A stretch of 64,000 nt of DNA, taken from the NCBI RefSeq assembly GCF_000014565.1, contig NC_008268.1, positions 3,782,001-3,846,000 of the forward strand, read 5' to 3'. The first letter of the stretch is position 1. Each line of letters opens with the position of its first letter. Position numbers and translations under genes: made by a program. The notes below the pieces were generated by a model. That model was not told the origin of the DNA and made no database searches. It saw only the letters and a list, made by a program, of their open reading frames with translations. This document shows, piece by piece, positions 55,740-64,000 of this stretch. This stretch comes from Rhodococcus jostii RHA1 (GTDB taxonomy: Bacteria > Actinomycetota > Actinomycetes > Mycobacteriales > Mycobacteriaceae).

Positions 55740-56150
55740 CTATTTCGACCCCGGCATCGGCACGTTCTGTAGCCGCACCTGACCGCGGGCCACCTCCTTG
55801 CCGGTGTCGGTCGCGGTGATCACCACCGACCACAACTGCTGCACCCGGCCCTGCTGGATGGGCACCGCGACCACATCGACCCGCCCCTCGGTGCGGGCCC
55901 GCAGGAAGTCGGTACCGTTGTGCACACCCACCGCGAACTCACCACGGTCGGCGACGGCAGTGCTCGCACCGATACTCGCGGCCGATTCGACCGCCGTCGT
56001 GTAGACGCCGCCGTGCACGACTCCCCACGGTGTGTGGTGGTCGGCGGACAGGTCGATGTGGCCGACGACCTTCGTCCCCGACACCTCGTCGAGTTCCAGG
56101 CCGGCAGCGGCGACGAAGGCGCTCGCCGCCTCCCGGGTCAGATCGGTCAT
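55740..56150 (-). CDS. PaaI-type hotdog thioesterase
   Basis: A 136-residue hotdog-fold protein. The signature WGVVHGGVYTTAVESAASIGA (about residues 42-62) holds the HGG motif and the downstream Glu/Asp of the active site, with DFLRARTEGRVDVVAVPIQQ following. It hydrolyses acyl-CoA thioesters, as PaaI or DHNA-CoA thioesterase. It is convergent with the Rv0037c-like MFS gene, 8 bp apart, and divergent from the DUF4185 gene. Confidence 0.85.
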   Translation of the reverse strand: MTDLTREAASAFVAAAGLELDEVSGTKVVGHIDLSADHHTPWGVVHGGVYTTAVESAASIGASTAVADRGEFAVGVHNGTDFLRARTEGRVDVVAVPIQQGRVQQLWSVVITATDTGKEVARGQVRLQNVPMPGSK

Positions 56151-56394
56151 GATGCGTTCTCCTCGTCGAACACTCGGTTAGTTTGAAATCCCAACCCACT
56201 GTGCCCGGCTTCGGCACCGACGTCAATGGTCCCGGTAGTACCGGGCGATGACATTCTCCTGTGTGACAGTGAGACCGCACTGTGACCGGACGGGCCGGGC
56301 TCGTGCGCTGAGGATGCCGTCGCCGGGTGTTATCTTCAACCCGAACGTGCAGGTCGGTCCACTAGTACTCCGACCACCGATCTGGAGGGGTCCC

Positions 56395-57951
56395 GTGGTC
56401 GAGAAGTCATGGTCTGTGGCCGGAGTGCCGCTGTGCGTCGCCGCCGTGGTGGCCGCGACGATCGGCTTCACCGCCGCCCCCGCCGCGGCCGAGACCACTC
56501 CGTGGCTGCCGGTGAACGCGTGCGGCGAGACCGGGTTCAACCCGGCCAAGGAACCGCCGAGTCCGGGCGGCGGTCCACTGCTTCCGCCCATTCCCCCGAC
56601 CGTGAGCATCCCGATCCCGTACCCCGACTTCGTGCCGGTGCCGGTCCCCGGACCGACCGCCGACCAGACGCGTGTCGCCCAGGACCTTCCCGCCGACCCG
56701 TGCGCGGACCCGTGCCCCGACCTCACCGATCCGGTCGACGAACCGGAGACCGAGCCCGGGTCCTCCGGCTCTGCAGGCTCTTCCGGTTCCGCGGGGTCGT
56801 CGGGTTCGTCCGGCTCGAGTGCGCTGCCGATCCCGAAGATCTCGATCGATCCGCGTCCCGAGACCATTCCCATCCCCGTTCCCGGCGGCCCCGGACCCGA
56901 GCCGCAGCCGGCGCCTCCCGTCGAGATCAACCCCGCCGAACGTGGTTCCCTCACCGCACCCGTGGCGAAGCCGGAGGTCGGCGACGTCCAATTGGTGTCG
57001 CAGCTGACGGGCCGTGGTTCGGAGAACCGCACGGACAAACGCTGGCAGGTCGACGGCACCGACCTCGGCATCACCTGGGAGACGAAACCCGGTGAGGTCG
57101 CGGTCGCGTTCGGGGACACGTTCGGCAAGGACTGGGCTCCACCCGGCGCGTTCGGCGAGGACTGGCGGAGCAACGTTCTCGGCCACAGCACCGACACCGA
57201 CCTGTCCGACGGCATGACCATCGACAGCATGGTCCAGGACAGCCGGTGCCATGCCGCCGAGATCATCGACAGCAGGCACATCAACAACTTCGAGACCACC
57301 ACCATCCCCACGTCGGGGTTCGCGATCGGTGACCGTCAGTACCTCAGCTACATGTCGGTGAAGCGCTGGAGCATGGTCCCCGGCATGTGGTACACGAACT
57401 ACGGCGGCATCGCGTACTCCGACGACAACGGGCAGACCTGGACCAAGGACCAGCATGCCAAGTGGGACAACATCTTCGGCGCCCGATTCCAGGTGTCCGC
57501 GATGGTGCCGCAGGGCGACTACGTGTACATGTTCGGCACCCCCAACGGGCGGATCGGCACCATCGGCCTGGCCCGGGTGCCGGTCGATCAGGTCCTCAAC
57601 ACCACGTCGTACCAGTACTGGTCGGACGGCACGTGGACCCCGGTGTCCCAGCACCTCGCCACCCCCATCGTCGGTGGAGTGGCCAGCGAACTGTCTGTCC
57701 GCTACGACGCGACCGCGGGCACCTGGCTGATGAGCTACCTCGAGCCCGTCGGCGGCTCGATCATCCTGCGGCAGTCGTCGAGCCCGCAGGGTGTGTGGTC
57801 GGACGGCGCGACGCTCGTCGACACGGCCGACTACCCGATGGCATACGGCGGCTTCATGCATCCGTGGTCGACGGACAAGGATCTGTATTTCACGATCTCG
57901 GAGTGGGACAGCTACAACGTCTACCTGATGCACGCGTCCCTGCACCCGTGA
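56395..57951 (+). CDS. Secreted DUF4185 protein, probable endo-D-arabinanase (GH183 type)
   Basis: A 518-residue exported protein. Signal peptide ending APAAA-ETTP; a Pro/Gly/Ser-rich spacer (about residues 40-190, GSSGSAGSSGSAGSS); then a beta-propeller-like DUF4185 domain (about 200-515) with VAVAFGDTFG, GGIAYSDDNGQTW and GAVYMFGTPNGRIG-like blades (YMFGTPNGRIGTIGLARV). DUF4185 proteins of mycobacteria have been assigned to GH183, which cleave D-arabinan of arabinogalactan and lipoarabinomannan. A rhodococcal wall with arabinogalactan would be the substrate. GTG at 56395 has GGAGGGG before it. Its TGA is in palindrome copy D. Confidence 0.8.
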   Translation: MVEKSWSVAGVPLCVAAVVAATIGFTAAPAAAETTPWLPVNACGETGFNPAKEPPSPGGGPLLPPIPPTVSIPIPYPDFVPVPVPGPTADQTRVAQDLPADPCADPCPDLTDPVDEPETEPGSSGSAGSSGSAGSSGSSGSSALPIPKISIDPRPETIPIPVPGGPGPEPQPAPPVEINPAERGSLTAPVAKPEVGDVQLVSQLTGRGSENRTDKRWQVDGTDLGITWETKPGEVAVAFGDTFGKDWAPPGAFGEDWRSNVLGHSTDTDLSDGMTIDSMVQDSRCHAAEIIDSRHINNFETTTIPTSGFAIGDRQYLSYMSVKRWSMVPGMWYTNYGGIAYSDDNGQTWTKDQHAKWDNIFGARFQVSAMVPQGDYVYMFGTPNGRIGTIGLARVPVDQVLNTTSYQYWSDGTWTPVSQHLATPIVGGVASELSVRYDATAGTWLMSYLEPVGGSIILRQSSSPQGVWSDGATLVDTADYPMAYGGFMHPWSTDKDLYFTISEWDSYNVYLMHASLHP

Positions 57952-57989
57952 GTACTTGTTAACCGCCCGCGGTTAACAAGTACGCACGG
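57946..57989. repeat. Intergenic palindrome, copy D
   Basis: CCGTGAGTACTTGTTAACC (57946-57964), loop GCCCGC, GGTTAACAAGTACGCACGG (57971-57989): one mismatch. It gives the stop of the DUF4185 gene (TGA 57949-57951) and the TAA stop of modC (57973-57975), so both convergent genes end within it. Confidence 0.85.
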
Positions 57990-59052
57990 CATGGAGGGCG
58001 ACCTCGGTGGCCTTGACGACGAAGAACACGTCCAACCCCGGAACCAGATCGAGTTCCGCGACGGACGCCGCCGTCACGTCGGCGCTGAGCTCGAACCGGC
58101 CTCCGGCTTCGGCGGCGCGCACCCGGACCGTCGGCCCTCGCACCTCGATCTCCGAGATGGACACCCGGAAGACGTTGCGCGGACTGCCTTCCGGGGAGCG
58201 CCGGTGGACGGCCACCGAATGGGGAGCGAACACCGCGACCGCAGGCGCACCCGGCACGAAATCGGCGTCGGGCAGGCCGTGCAGCCGAACACCGGTCTCG
58301 GTCTCGAAGCCGTCCTGCGCCCCGAACACGGGAACGAGGTTGAGCCCGGCGATTCGCGCGGCGAACGCACTGCGGGGGCGGGTCAGCACGTCTCGTACCG
58401 AACCGAATTCGACCACCTCACCGCCCTCGACGACGATCACCCGGTCGGCCAGCGCCAGCGCGTCGAGGATGTCGTGGGTGACCACGACCGCGGTCCGGTT
58501 GCCTTCCCGCAGCACCCGTCGGAGCAGGACGCGCAGGGCGGGCGCCGCGGCCACGTCGAGTGCTGCCATGGGTTCGTCGAGCAGGAGGGCCTGAGGCTCG
58601 GCCGCGAGGGCCCGCGCCACCGCGACCCGCTGCGCCTGCCCCCCGGACAGCTCGTGCGGACGGCGGTCGGCGAACTGCGTCGCATTCACTGCGTCCAGCC
58701 ATTTCTCGGCGATCGCCCGCGCCTCCCGCCGTCCCCGGCCGGCACTGCGCGGGGCGAATGCCACGTTGGCGGCCACCGTCAGATGCGGGAACAACAGCGC
58801 CTGCTGCGCGAGCAGCGCAATTCCGCGCCGGTGCGGGGGCACGGCGACGCCGCGGGTGGTGTCGGTGAGCACGCGACCGTTCAGTTCGACCCGTCCGAAG
58901 TCGGGGCGCACCAGGCCTGCGACCACGGACAGTGCCGTCGACTTGCCGGCACCGTTCGGCCCGAGCACAGCCAGCACCTCGCCCTCGCCGAGGTCGAACC
59001 CCACGTCGACGCCACGCGCATCCACCCGCGCCGTGGCGCTCAGGCCGGTCAT
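57973..59052 (-). CDS. modC: Molybdate ABC transporter, ATP-binding protein ModC
   Basis: A 359-residue ATPase: Walker [10 protein letters not shown] (about residue 31), signature [16 protein letters not shown] (about 130), Walker [13 protein letters not shown], and a C-terminal Mop/TOBE-like domain (about 275-355, [19 protein letters not shown]) of the type that binds molybdate. It powers molybdate import with ModA and ModB. ATG overlaps the modB stop (ATGA). Its last codons VRTC are encoded by palindrome D. Confidence 0.9.
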   Translation of the reverse strand: MTGLSATARVDARGVDVGFDLGEGEVLAVLGPNGAGKSTALSVVAGLVRPDFGRVELNGRVLTDTTRGVAVPPHRRGIALLAQQALLFPHLTVAANVAFAPRSAGRGRREARAIAEKWLDAVNATQFADRRPHELSGGQAQRVAVARALAAEPQALLLDEPMAALDVAAAPALRVLLRRVLREGNRTAVVVTHDILDALALADRVIVVEGGEVVEFGSVRDVLTRPRSAFAARIAGLNLVPVFGAQDGFETETGVRLHGLPDADFVPGAPAVAVFAPHSVAVHRRSPEGSPRNVFRVSISEIEVRGPTVRVRAAEAGGRFELSADVTAASVAELDLVPGLDVFFVVKATEVALHAVRTC

Positions 59053-59855
59053 ACTGCAGCCCTCGACGCCCAGCCCCGCGAACCCACCACGATGAGCACC
59101 GCGACAACGACCAGCACCAGCGACAACGCCACGGCCGCATCGGCATCGGTCTCACGCTGCAGGTAGATCTCGAGCGGCAGGGTTCGCGTGACGCCCTGCA
59201 GACTGCCCGCGAACGTCAGTGTTGCCCCGAACTCGCCGAGCGCCCGCGCGAACGACAACACCGCCCCGGACACCAGCCCGGGCAGCACCAGCGGCAGCGT
59301 CACCCGCCGGAAGACGGTGGTCGGGCTCGCACCGAGCGTCGCGGCGGCGTGCTCGTACCGGCTGCCCGCGGTCCGGAGCGAGCCCTCGAGGCTCACCACC
59401 AGGAACGGCAGCGCGACGAACGTCTGCGCGAGCACCACGGCGGTGGTGGTGAACGCGATGTGGATCCCCGCGACCTCGAGGTGCTGCCCGATCAGGCCCT
59501 TCCGGCCGAACGTGTACAGCAGGGCGATGCCCCCGACCACCGGTGGAAGCACCAGCGGCAGGAGCACCAGCGACCGCAGTACGTGCAGTCCGCGAAAACT
59601 GCTGCGCGACAGCACGGCCGCCATCGGGACACCCAGCAGGACGCACAGCACGGTGCTCAGGGCGGCGGTCCGCAGGCTCAGTTCCAGCGCTGCGAGCGAG
59701 GATTCGGACGTGACCAGGTGGAAGAACCGCGACCAGTCGACGCTCGCCAGCATCGCGAACAGTGGCAGGACGACGAACAGTCCGCCCAGTGCCGCCGGAA
59801 CGAAGATCCAGCCCGGAAGCCCGGACGGGACTCTGACGCGCGCCGCCCGGATCAC
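59049..59855 (-). CDS. modB: Molybdate ABC transporter, permease ModB
   Basis: A 268-residue permease with five or six helices and the EAA-type loop [22 protein letters not shown] near residue 180, preceding [14 protein letters not shown], which is typical of ModB. The GTG at 59855 overlaps the modA stop (GTGA). It forms the membrane channel for molybdate. Confidence 0.88.
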   Translation of the reverse strand: MIRAARVRVPSGLPGWIFVPAALGGLFVVLPLFAMLASVDWSRFFHLVTSESSLAALELSLRTAALSTVLCVLLGVPMAAVLSRSSFRGLHVLRSLVLLPLVLPPVVGGIALLYTFGRKGLIGQHLEVAGIHIAFTTTAVVLAQTFVALPFLVVSLEGSLRTAGSRYEHAAATLGASPTTVFRRVTLPLVLPGLVSGAVLSFARALGEFGATLTFAGSLQGVTRTLPLEIYLQRETDADAAVALSLVLVVVAVLIVVGSRGWASRAAV

Positions 59856-60661
59856 GGCTGGGCGAACCCTGCCCTCGCCAGCACTGCCTGACCGTCGGGT
59901 CCCGTGACGAGGTCGACGAAGCCCTGCGCTGCGTCCGGTGTCTTCGAAGCGGACAGCGTCGCAATGCGATAGGTGTTCACAGCCTGCGCGGCCTCGGGGA
60001 ACGCCACGGCCGTCACCTTGTCGCCCGCGCTCGCCGCGTCGGTGACGTACACCAGTCCGGCGTCGGCCTGGCCGGCCGTCACCTTGTTCAGCACGTCGGT
60101 GACCGACGACTCCTCGCTGACCGGGTTGAGGTCGACACCCGACGCGGTCTCGACCTTCTGCGTCGCGGAACCGCACGGAACCTGCGGGGCACACGTGACC
60201 ACCAGCGTCCCCTCACGGTTCAGATCCGCGAAAGACGTGATCCCCTTGGGGTTTCCGGGTGCCGTCACGATGGTCAGGGTGTTGGTGGCGAAATCGACGG
60301 GACTGCCCTCGACGAGCCCGGCGTCGACCACCTTCGTCATGTTGTCGGTGTCGGCGGACGCGAACACGTCGGCCGAGGCGCCCTGGTCGAGTTGAGCGGC
60401 GAGGTCGGAGGATCCCGCGAAGCTGAACTCCACGTGCGATCCGGGGTTCGCGGTCTCGTACATCTGGCCGAGTTCCGTGAACGTGCCCTTCAGCGACGCG
60501 GCGGCGAACACCGTGATGTCGCCAACCGGCGCGGACGCGGACGCCGGCTCGGCCGGACCCGAGGCTCCGCTGTCGTCGTTCGAACCGCAACCGGTGAGAA
60601 GACCGAGACCGAGCGCGGCCGCGGCAGCCCCCGTCGTGGCCCGGCGCCAGGACATTCTCAT
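59852..60661 (-). CDS. modA: Molybdate-binding lipoprotein ModA
   Basis: A 269-residue binding protein with lipobox LLTGC (Cys about residue 25) and the ModA motifs [43 protein letters not shown], and [14 protein letters not shown], where the two Ser and others bind the oxyanion. GGAGG site before the ATG at 60661; the longer frame upstream overlaps the regulator. The gene is coupled to the HTH-Mop gene by ATGA. Confidence 0.9.
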   Translation of the reverse strand: MRMSWRRATTGAAAAALGLGLLTGCGSNDDSGASGPAEPASASAPVGDITVFAAASLKGTFTELGQMYETANPGSHVEFSFAGSSDLAAQLDQGASADVFASADTDNMTKVVDAGLVEGSPVDFATNTLTIVTAPGNPKGITSFADLNREGTLVVTCAPQVPCGSATQKVETASGVDLNPVSEESSVTDVLNKVTAGQADAGLVYVTDAASAGDKVTAVAFPEAAQAVNTYRIATLSASKTPDAAQGFVDLVTGPDGQAVLARAGFAQP

Positions 60662-61062
60662 GAAATTCCTCCAGGTGTTTCGACGATCACCGTGGTCGAC
60701 TTGACGACGGCGACCGCGACCTTGCCGGGCTCGAGCCCGAGATCGCGGACGGCTTCGCTGCTCATCAGGGAGACGACGCGAAAAGGCCCGCACTGCATCT
60801 CGACCTGGGCCATCACCTTGTCCATCACCACCGCGGTCACGATTCCGGTGAATCGGTTACGCGCCGAGGACTCCGATCCGAGCAGATCGGGGGACTTCGA
60901 CGCGTTGGCGCGCGCGAACTCGGCGAGCGCCGGGCCGTCGACGACCTTGCGGCCCGACTCGTCCTTCTCCGCCGCGAGGCTGCCGTTGTCGATCCACCGC
61001 CGGACCGTGTCGTCGCTGACGCCGAGCAGTTCTGCTGCCTGTCGTATCCGGATACCCGTCAT
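60658..61062 (-). CDS. HTH-Mop molybdate-responsive protein
   Basis: A 134-residue protein with an N-terminal MerR-type/excisionase HTH (RQAAELLGVSDDTVRRWIDNG, residues about 7-27) and a C-terminal Mop/TOBE domain (about 67-130; NRFTGIVTAVVMDKVMAQVE, SLMSSEAVRDLGLEPG) known to bind molybdate. It fits a molybdate-sensing regulator that controls its own operon through the palindrome at 61090. First gene of the run HTH-Mop, modA, modB, modC. Confidence 0.85.
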   Translation of the reverse strand: MTGIRIRQAAELLGVSDDTVRRWIDNGSLAAEKDESGRKVVDGPALAEFARANASKSPDLLGSESSARNRFTGIVTAVVMDKVMAQVEMQCGPFRVVSLMSSEAVRDLGLEPGKVAVAVVKSTTVIVETPGGIS

Positions 61063-61089
61063 CCGAGAATTGTCCGCGCATGCGTCATA

Positions 61090-61106
61090 CCGACATCCTA
61101 TGTCGG
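61090..61106. promoter_or_regulatory. Operator of the mod operon (CCGACAT-CCT-ATGTCGG)
   Basis: A perfect 7 bp inverted repeat 28 bases upstream of the HTH-Mop ATG and over the -10 box. The HTH-Mop protein is the likely binder, in the molybdate-bound state. Confidence 0.65.
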
Positions 61107-61124
61107 CAAATACGGACCGATCAA
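61095..61124 (-). promoter_or_regulatory. Promoter of the mod operon
   Basis: On the minus strand TTGATC (61124-61119), 18 base spacer, TAGGAT (61100-61095). The palindrome 61090-61106 covers the -10 box, as expected for repression. Confidence 0.55.
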
Positions 61125-61147
61125 GTGTGTATTTCCGCAGATGCGGA

Positions 61148-64000
61148 TCAGTACACGTCGCGCACGTAGCGCTTGTCGGTCGCGAGCTGCTTCATGTACA
61201 GCTCGGTGTCCTCTTCGTCCAGGCGCCCATGGGTGCGAACGACTTCACGGACGGTCTCGTCGACGTCCTTCGCCATGCGGCTGGCGTCGCCGCAGACGTA
61301 CAGCGAGGCACCCTCCTGCATCCAGCCCCACAGCTTGGCGCCGTGCTCGCGAATGCGGTCCTGCACATAGATCTTCTGCCGCTGGTCCCGGGAGAAGGCC
61401 GCATCGAGGTGGGTGAGAAATCCGTCGCGGTGCATAGCTTCCATCTCCTCGCGGTAGTAGAAGTCGGTAGCCTCGTGCTGCTCACCGAAGAACATCCAGT
61501 TCTTGCCCGTGTGACCCAATTCCCGGCGTTCGTGCAGGAATCCGCGGAACGGAGCGATGCCGGTACCGGGACCGACCATGATCATCGGTGCATCGGCGGC
61601 CTGCGGGGGACGGAAGTGCGCCGACTTCTGCACGAAGATCGGCACGTCGGCCTCGTCGCAGTGATCGGCGAGGAACGTCGAGCAGACCCCGGCGCGGTTC
61701 TTGCCCTCGTGGTTGTAGCGCACCGCGGAGACGGTCAGCTGCACCTCACCCGGATCGACCTTGGGGCTCGACGAGATCGAGTACAACCGCGGCTGCAGGC
61801 GCTTGAGGACGCTCAGCCACTCGTCCGCGTCGGCGTCGACCCCGTACTCCGCCAGCACGTCCATCGACTGCCGCCCCCACAGCCACTGCTGGAGCGCGAT
61901 CTTGTTCTGCGGGCGCAGCAGCCGCGCCAGCTCGGTGTCCTGGGTGCGGCTCTGCACGAACCGCAGCAGCTCGGGGGTCACCTTCGTGATCTCGAGCTTC
62001 GTGCGCAGCGCCTCGCGCAGCGTCATCTCCGGCAGGTCCGGCAACTTCACGGGCGTGTCCGGGATCGACCGGGTGACCTTCAGCCACTCGTCGACGACGG
62101 CGTCGCTGTTGGTCGGCCAGACACCGAGAGCGTCGCCCGCCTCATAGGTGAACTCCGGATCGCTCACTTCGAAACCGAACTGCCGCACGTCCTTCGACGA
62201 TCCGGCCGCGCTGAGCGGAATGTTCTTCGTCAACCGCGTGATCAACGGCGTCTTCCGGGTGAACGTCGCCGCCTTCTTCGCTGCGGGCCGGGCAGGTGCG
62301 GGTGTGGACGCCACCACGGTCGCACCGTCGGCCGCCGCACGCTCCCGGACCAGCTTCTGGACCTGGGTCAGCCACTGACGTGCCTGCTCCTCGTAGTCGG
62401 GTTCGCAGTCGACCCGCTCGGTGAGACGCTTCGCCTCCAGCTGCTCCAGCCGGGCGTCGATCCGCTTGCCGTGCCCGCAGAAGTCGTCGTAGTTGGAATC
62501 ACCGAAAGCCAGCACGGCGTACCGGGTCTGCGACAACTTCGGGGCCTCGTCGCTGCTGAGCGCGGACCAGAAGCTGCTGCCGTTGTCGGGGGCGTCGCCG
62601 TCCCCGAACGTGCTGGTGATGATCAGGAGGTCGCGGACGTCGGCGAGGCCTGCGACGTCGTAGTCGTCCATGCTCGTCAGACGGGTGCCGTGCCCGGCCG
62701 CTTCGAGTTGTTCGGCACATTCGGCTGCGAACTCCTCGGCGTTGCCGGTCTGCGACGCCCACACCACCACCACGGGGTGCTGTACCGATTCAGCGTTCGC
62801 GTCCGGCACCACGACACTCTGCGGAACGTCGGAACGGGAGAACAGCCCCGCCATGAGACCGTCCAGCCACACTCGCTTGGACCCCGAGATCGGTGCGCTT
62901 CGCGGAAGAACCGGAACGCCCTGGATCGCGGTGGACTGCAGCCCCGACAGCAGCCCGGCGAGGTACATGCGTTCGTGCTCGTCGAAAGTGGGGGAGGCGG
63001 AGTCGTCCAGGCCCAGGATGCGACTCATCTCCGCGGCGGGCGAACCCTGCGCGAGGGTGAGCGCCCCACCGGTCTCCGGGACCTCCGGCGCCGACACCGG
63101 GGCCACCCGGGTCAGGGAGACGGCGCACGCCTTGAACTCCGGCTGGAAGGACGTGGGATCGACGGCGTCATTGGTGACGGCGTTGATGCTGAGGTACTCG
63201 CCGAAGGAGTCGTTCCAGTGGAACGGGGCGAAACACCCGCCGGCCAGGACGCGGTCGCTGACGACGGCGGGAAGGACGGCGCGACCGCGCCGCGACGCGA
63301 CCTCCACCTTGTCGCCGTCGGTGATCGAAAGCTTCTGCGCATCAGCGGGATTGATCTCGACGAACGGGCCGGAGTGCAGCTTGTTGAGCTTGGCCACCTT
63401 GCCCGTCTTCGTCATCGTGTGCCACTGGTGCTGCAGGCGACCGGTGTTGAGGACGAAGGGGTAGTCGTCGTCGGGCATCTCGGCGGGCAGCATGTGCGGG
63501 CGCGGGAAGAAAGCGGCCTTGCCGGTCGCGGTGGCGAACGCCAGCCGGGGGAGTGAACCGTCGGGAGCCGACAGCAGGTTCTGGCTCACGCCGTCGTTGA
63601 CGTAGCGGAGGGGGTTGCGGTCGGTGCGGTTGCCGGGCGGGCTCGGCCACTGCACCGGTGTCTCCCGCAGACGGTCGTAGGTGATGCCGCGAAGGTCGTA
63701 GCCGGTCCTGGGATTCCAGGTGCGCTTGATCTCCTCGAACACGTCCTCCGAGGAGTCGTAGGTGAACGCGTCCGCGTATCCCATCTCGCAGGCGACACGG
63801 GCGATGATCTGCCAGTCGGGCAGTGCCTGACCCGCCGGATCGACGGCCTGCTGCAACAGGGTGAGGTTGCGCTCGGAGTTGATCATCACCGAATCCGACT
63901 CCGCCCACAGCGCCCCGGGCAGCAGGATGTCGGCGTAACCGTTGGTCTCGGTGTCGAGGAAGACGTCCTGCGTGATCACGAGCTCGGCGGCCTCGAGGCC
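61148..64000 (-). CDS. Nitrate reductase-flavodoxin/FAD reductase fusion, C-terminal part
   Basis: 951 visible residues, with the N-terminal part (4Fe-4S site and start of the Mo-bisMGD domain) beyond the window. Order seen: end of the molybdopterin oxidoreductase domain (SERNLTLLQQAVDPAGQALPDW), molybdopterin dinucleotide-binding domain (YPFVLNTGRLQHQWHTMTKTG), linker, flavodoxin (VVWASQTGNAEEFAAECAEQ, about residue 450), FAD domain (RLYSISSSP), NADPH domain (MIMVGPGTGIAPFRGFL, YVCGDASRMAKDV) and end RYVRDVY. Together this gives an assimilatory nitrate reductase with a CysJ-like NADPH diflavin electron source in one chain, a bifunctional architecture common in Rhodococcus. It lies upstream of the mod operon and needs molybdenum. 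Confidence 0.9.
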   Translation of the reverse strand, partial: GLEAAELVITQDVFLDTETNGYADILLPGALWAESDSVMINSERNLTLLQQAVDPAGQALPDWQIIARVACEMGYADAFTYDSSEDVFEEIKRTWNPRTGYDLRGITYDRLRETPVQWPSPPGNRTDRNPLRYVNDGVSQNLLSAPDGSLPRLAFATATGKAAFFPRPHMLPAEMPDDDYPFVLNTGRLQHQWHTMTKTGKVAKLNKLHSGPFVEINPADAQKLSITDGDKVEVASRRGRAVLPAVVSDRVLAGGCFAPFHWNDSFGEYLSINAVTNDAVDPTSFQPEFKACAVSLTRVAPVSAPEVPETGGALTLAQGSPAAEMSRILGLDDSASPTFDEHERMYLAGLLSGLQSTAIQGVPVLPRSAPISGSKRVWLDGLMAGLFSRSDVPQSVVVPDANAESVQHPVVVVWASQTGNAEEFAAECAEQLEAAGHGTRLTSMDDYDVAGLADVRDLLIITSTFGDGDAPDNGSSFWSALSSDEAPKLSQTRYAVLAFGDSNYDDFCGHGKRIDARLEQLEAKRLTERVDCEPDYEEQARQWLTQVQKLVRERAAADGATVVASTPAPARPAAKKAATFTRKTPLITRLTKNIPLSAAGSSKDVRQFGFEVSDPEFTYEAGDALGVWPTNSDAVVDEWLKVTRSIPDTPVKLPDLPEMTLREALRTKLEITKVTPELLRFVQSRTQDTELARLLRPQNKIALQQWLWGRQSMDVLAEYGVDADADEWLSVLKRLQPRLYSISSSPKVDPGEVQLTVSAVRYNHEGKNRAGVCSTFLADHCDEADVPIFVQKSAHFRPPQAADAPMIMVGPGTGIAPFRGFLHERRELGHTGKNWMFFGEQHEATDFYYREEMEAMHRDGFLTHLDAAFSRDQRQKIYVQDRIREHGAKLWGWMQEGASLYVCGDASRMAKDVDETVREVVRTHGRLDEEDTELYMKQLATDKRYVRDVY

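Noticed and set aside
60392..63556. Very long open frame on the plus strand opposite the nitrate reductase fusion and modA
   Set aside because: Antisense shadow of a GC-rich coding region; no ribosome site, no family-like motifs, and the minus-strand proteins are certain.

Overview
The window looks like chromosomal DNA of a high-GC actinomycete, most likely a Rhodococcus of the opacus/jostii type (inference). Pointers are a GlnX-GlnH-PknG operon, a mycothiol-type isomerase-fold protein, an F420-type PPOX enzyme, a secreted DUF4185 protein of the D-arabinan-cleaving kind, a KstR-type steroid operator, a leuS-to-AlgH neighbourhood resembling the mycobacterial Rv0037c-Rv0041 area, and a nitrate reductase fused to a flavodoxin/FAD reductase. 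Genes are dense, GTG starts are common, and many pairs are coupled through ATGA or GTGA overlaps. I saw no rRNA, tRNA, CRISPR array, insertion sequence or prophage.

Layout. 1-2.5 kb: sodium:solute symporter (cut by the window edge) with a DUF3311 partner, and a divergent PucR-type regulator. 2.5-9.7 kb: C2-sulfonate block, with a TauE-type exporter, sulfoacetaldehyde acetyltransferase (xsc), a divergent IclR regulator, an orphan CobS/CobT-like AAA+/VWA pair and a phosphonatase-like HAD hydrolase. 9.7-14.2 kb: PdxS translationally coupled to an amino-acid permease, with a close paralogous permease divergent from it. 14.3-18.9 kb: glnX-glnH-pknG. 19-25 kb: isolated thiG, PHP hydrolase, lysG/lysE, a small HTH protein plus PPOX enzyme, SDR. 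25-30 kb: DinB/mycothiol-fold protein, epoxide hydrolase, then a GntR regulator, HAD phosphonatase-like enzyme and FAD oxidoreductase (putative aminophosphonate block). 30-32.5 kb: CPBP protease, Pro-rich lipoprotein, ketosteroid isomerase with a KstR operator. 32.5-39.8 kb: acyl-CoA catabolic operon (SDR, NDP-forming acyl-CoA synthetase, acyl-CoA dehydrogenase, enoyl-CoA hydratase, MFS) behind a strong promoter and a TetR operator. 39.8-43.5 kb: EamA exporter, two DUF5994 proteins, a decayed DUF5990 gene, and two amidotransferase-fold proteins. 43.5-56.2 kb: leuS and a housekeeping/transport stretch through AlgH and a TetR/epimerase/MFS group. 56.4-64 kb: DUF4185 arabinanase-like secreted protein, mod operon (HTH-Mop regulator, modA, modB, modC), and the C-terminal part of the nitrate reductase-reductase fusion, a molybdoenzyme that fits beside the molybdate transporter.

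The most unusual things are (i) the CobS/CobT-like pair without CobN, downstream of the regulator of the sulfonate gene; (ii) a family of about 40-46 bp perfect or near-perfect palindromes at gene ends which themselves supply stop codons; (iii) a 175 bp nested-palindrome element with 17 bp terminal inverted repeats; and (iv) several clean palindromic operators that tie each regulator to its neighbours. Gene families were recognised by eye from sequence motifs; no database search was run.
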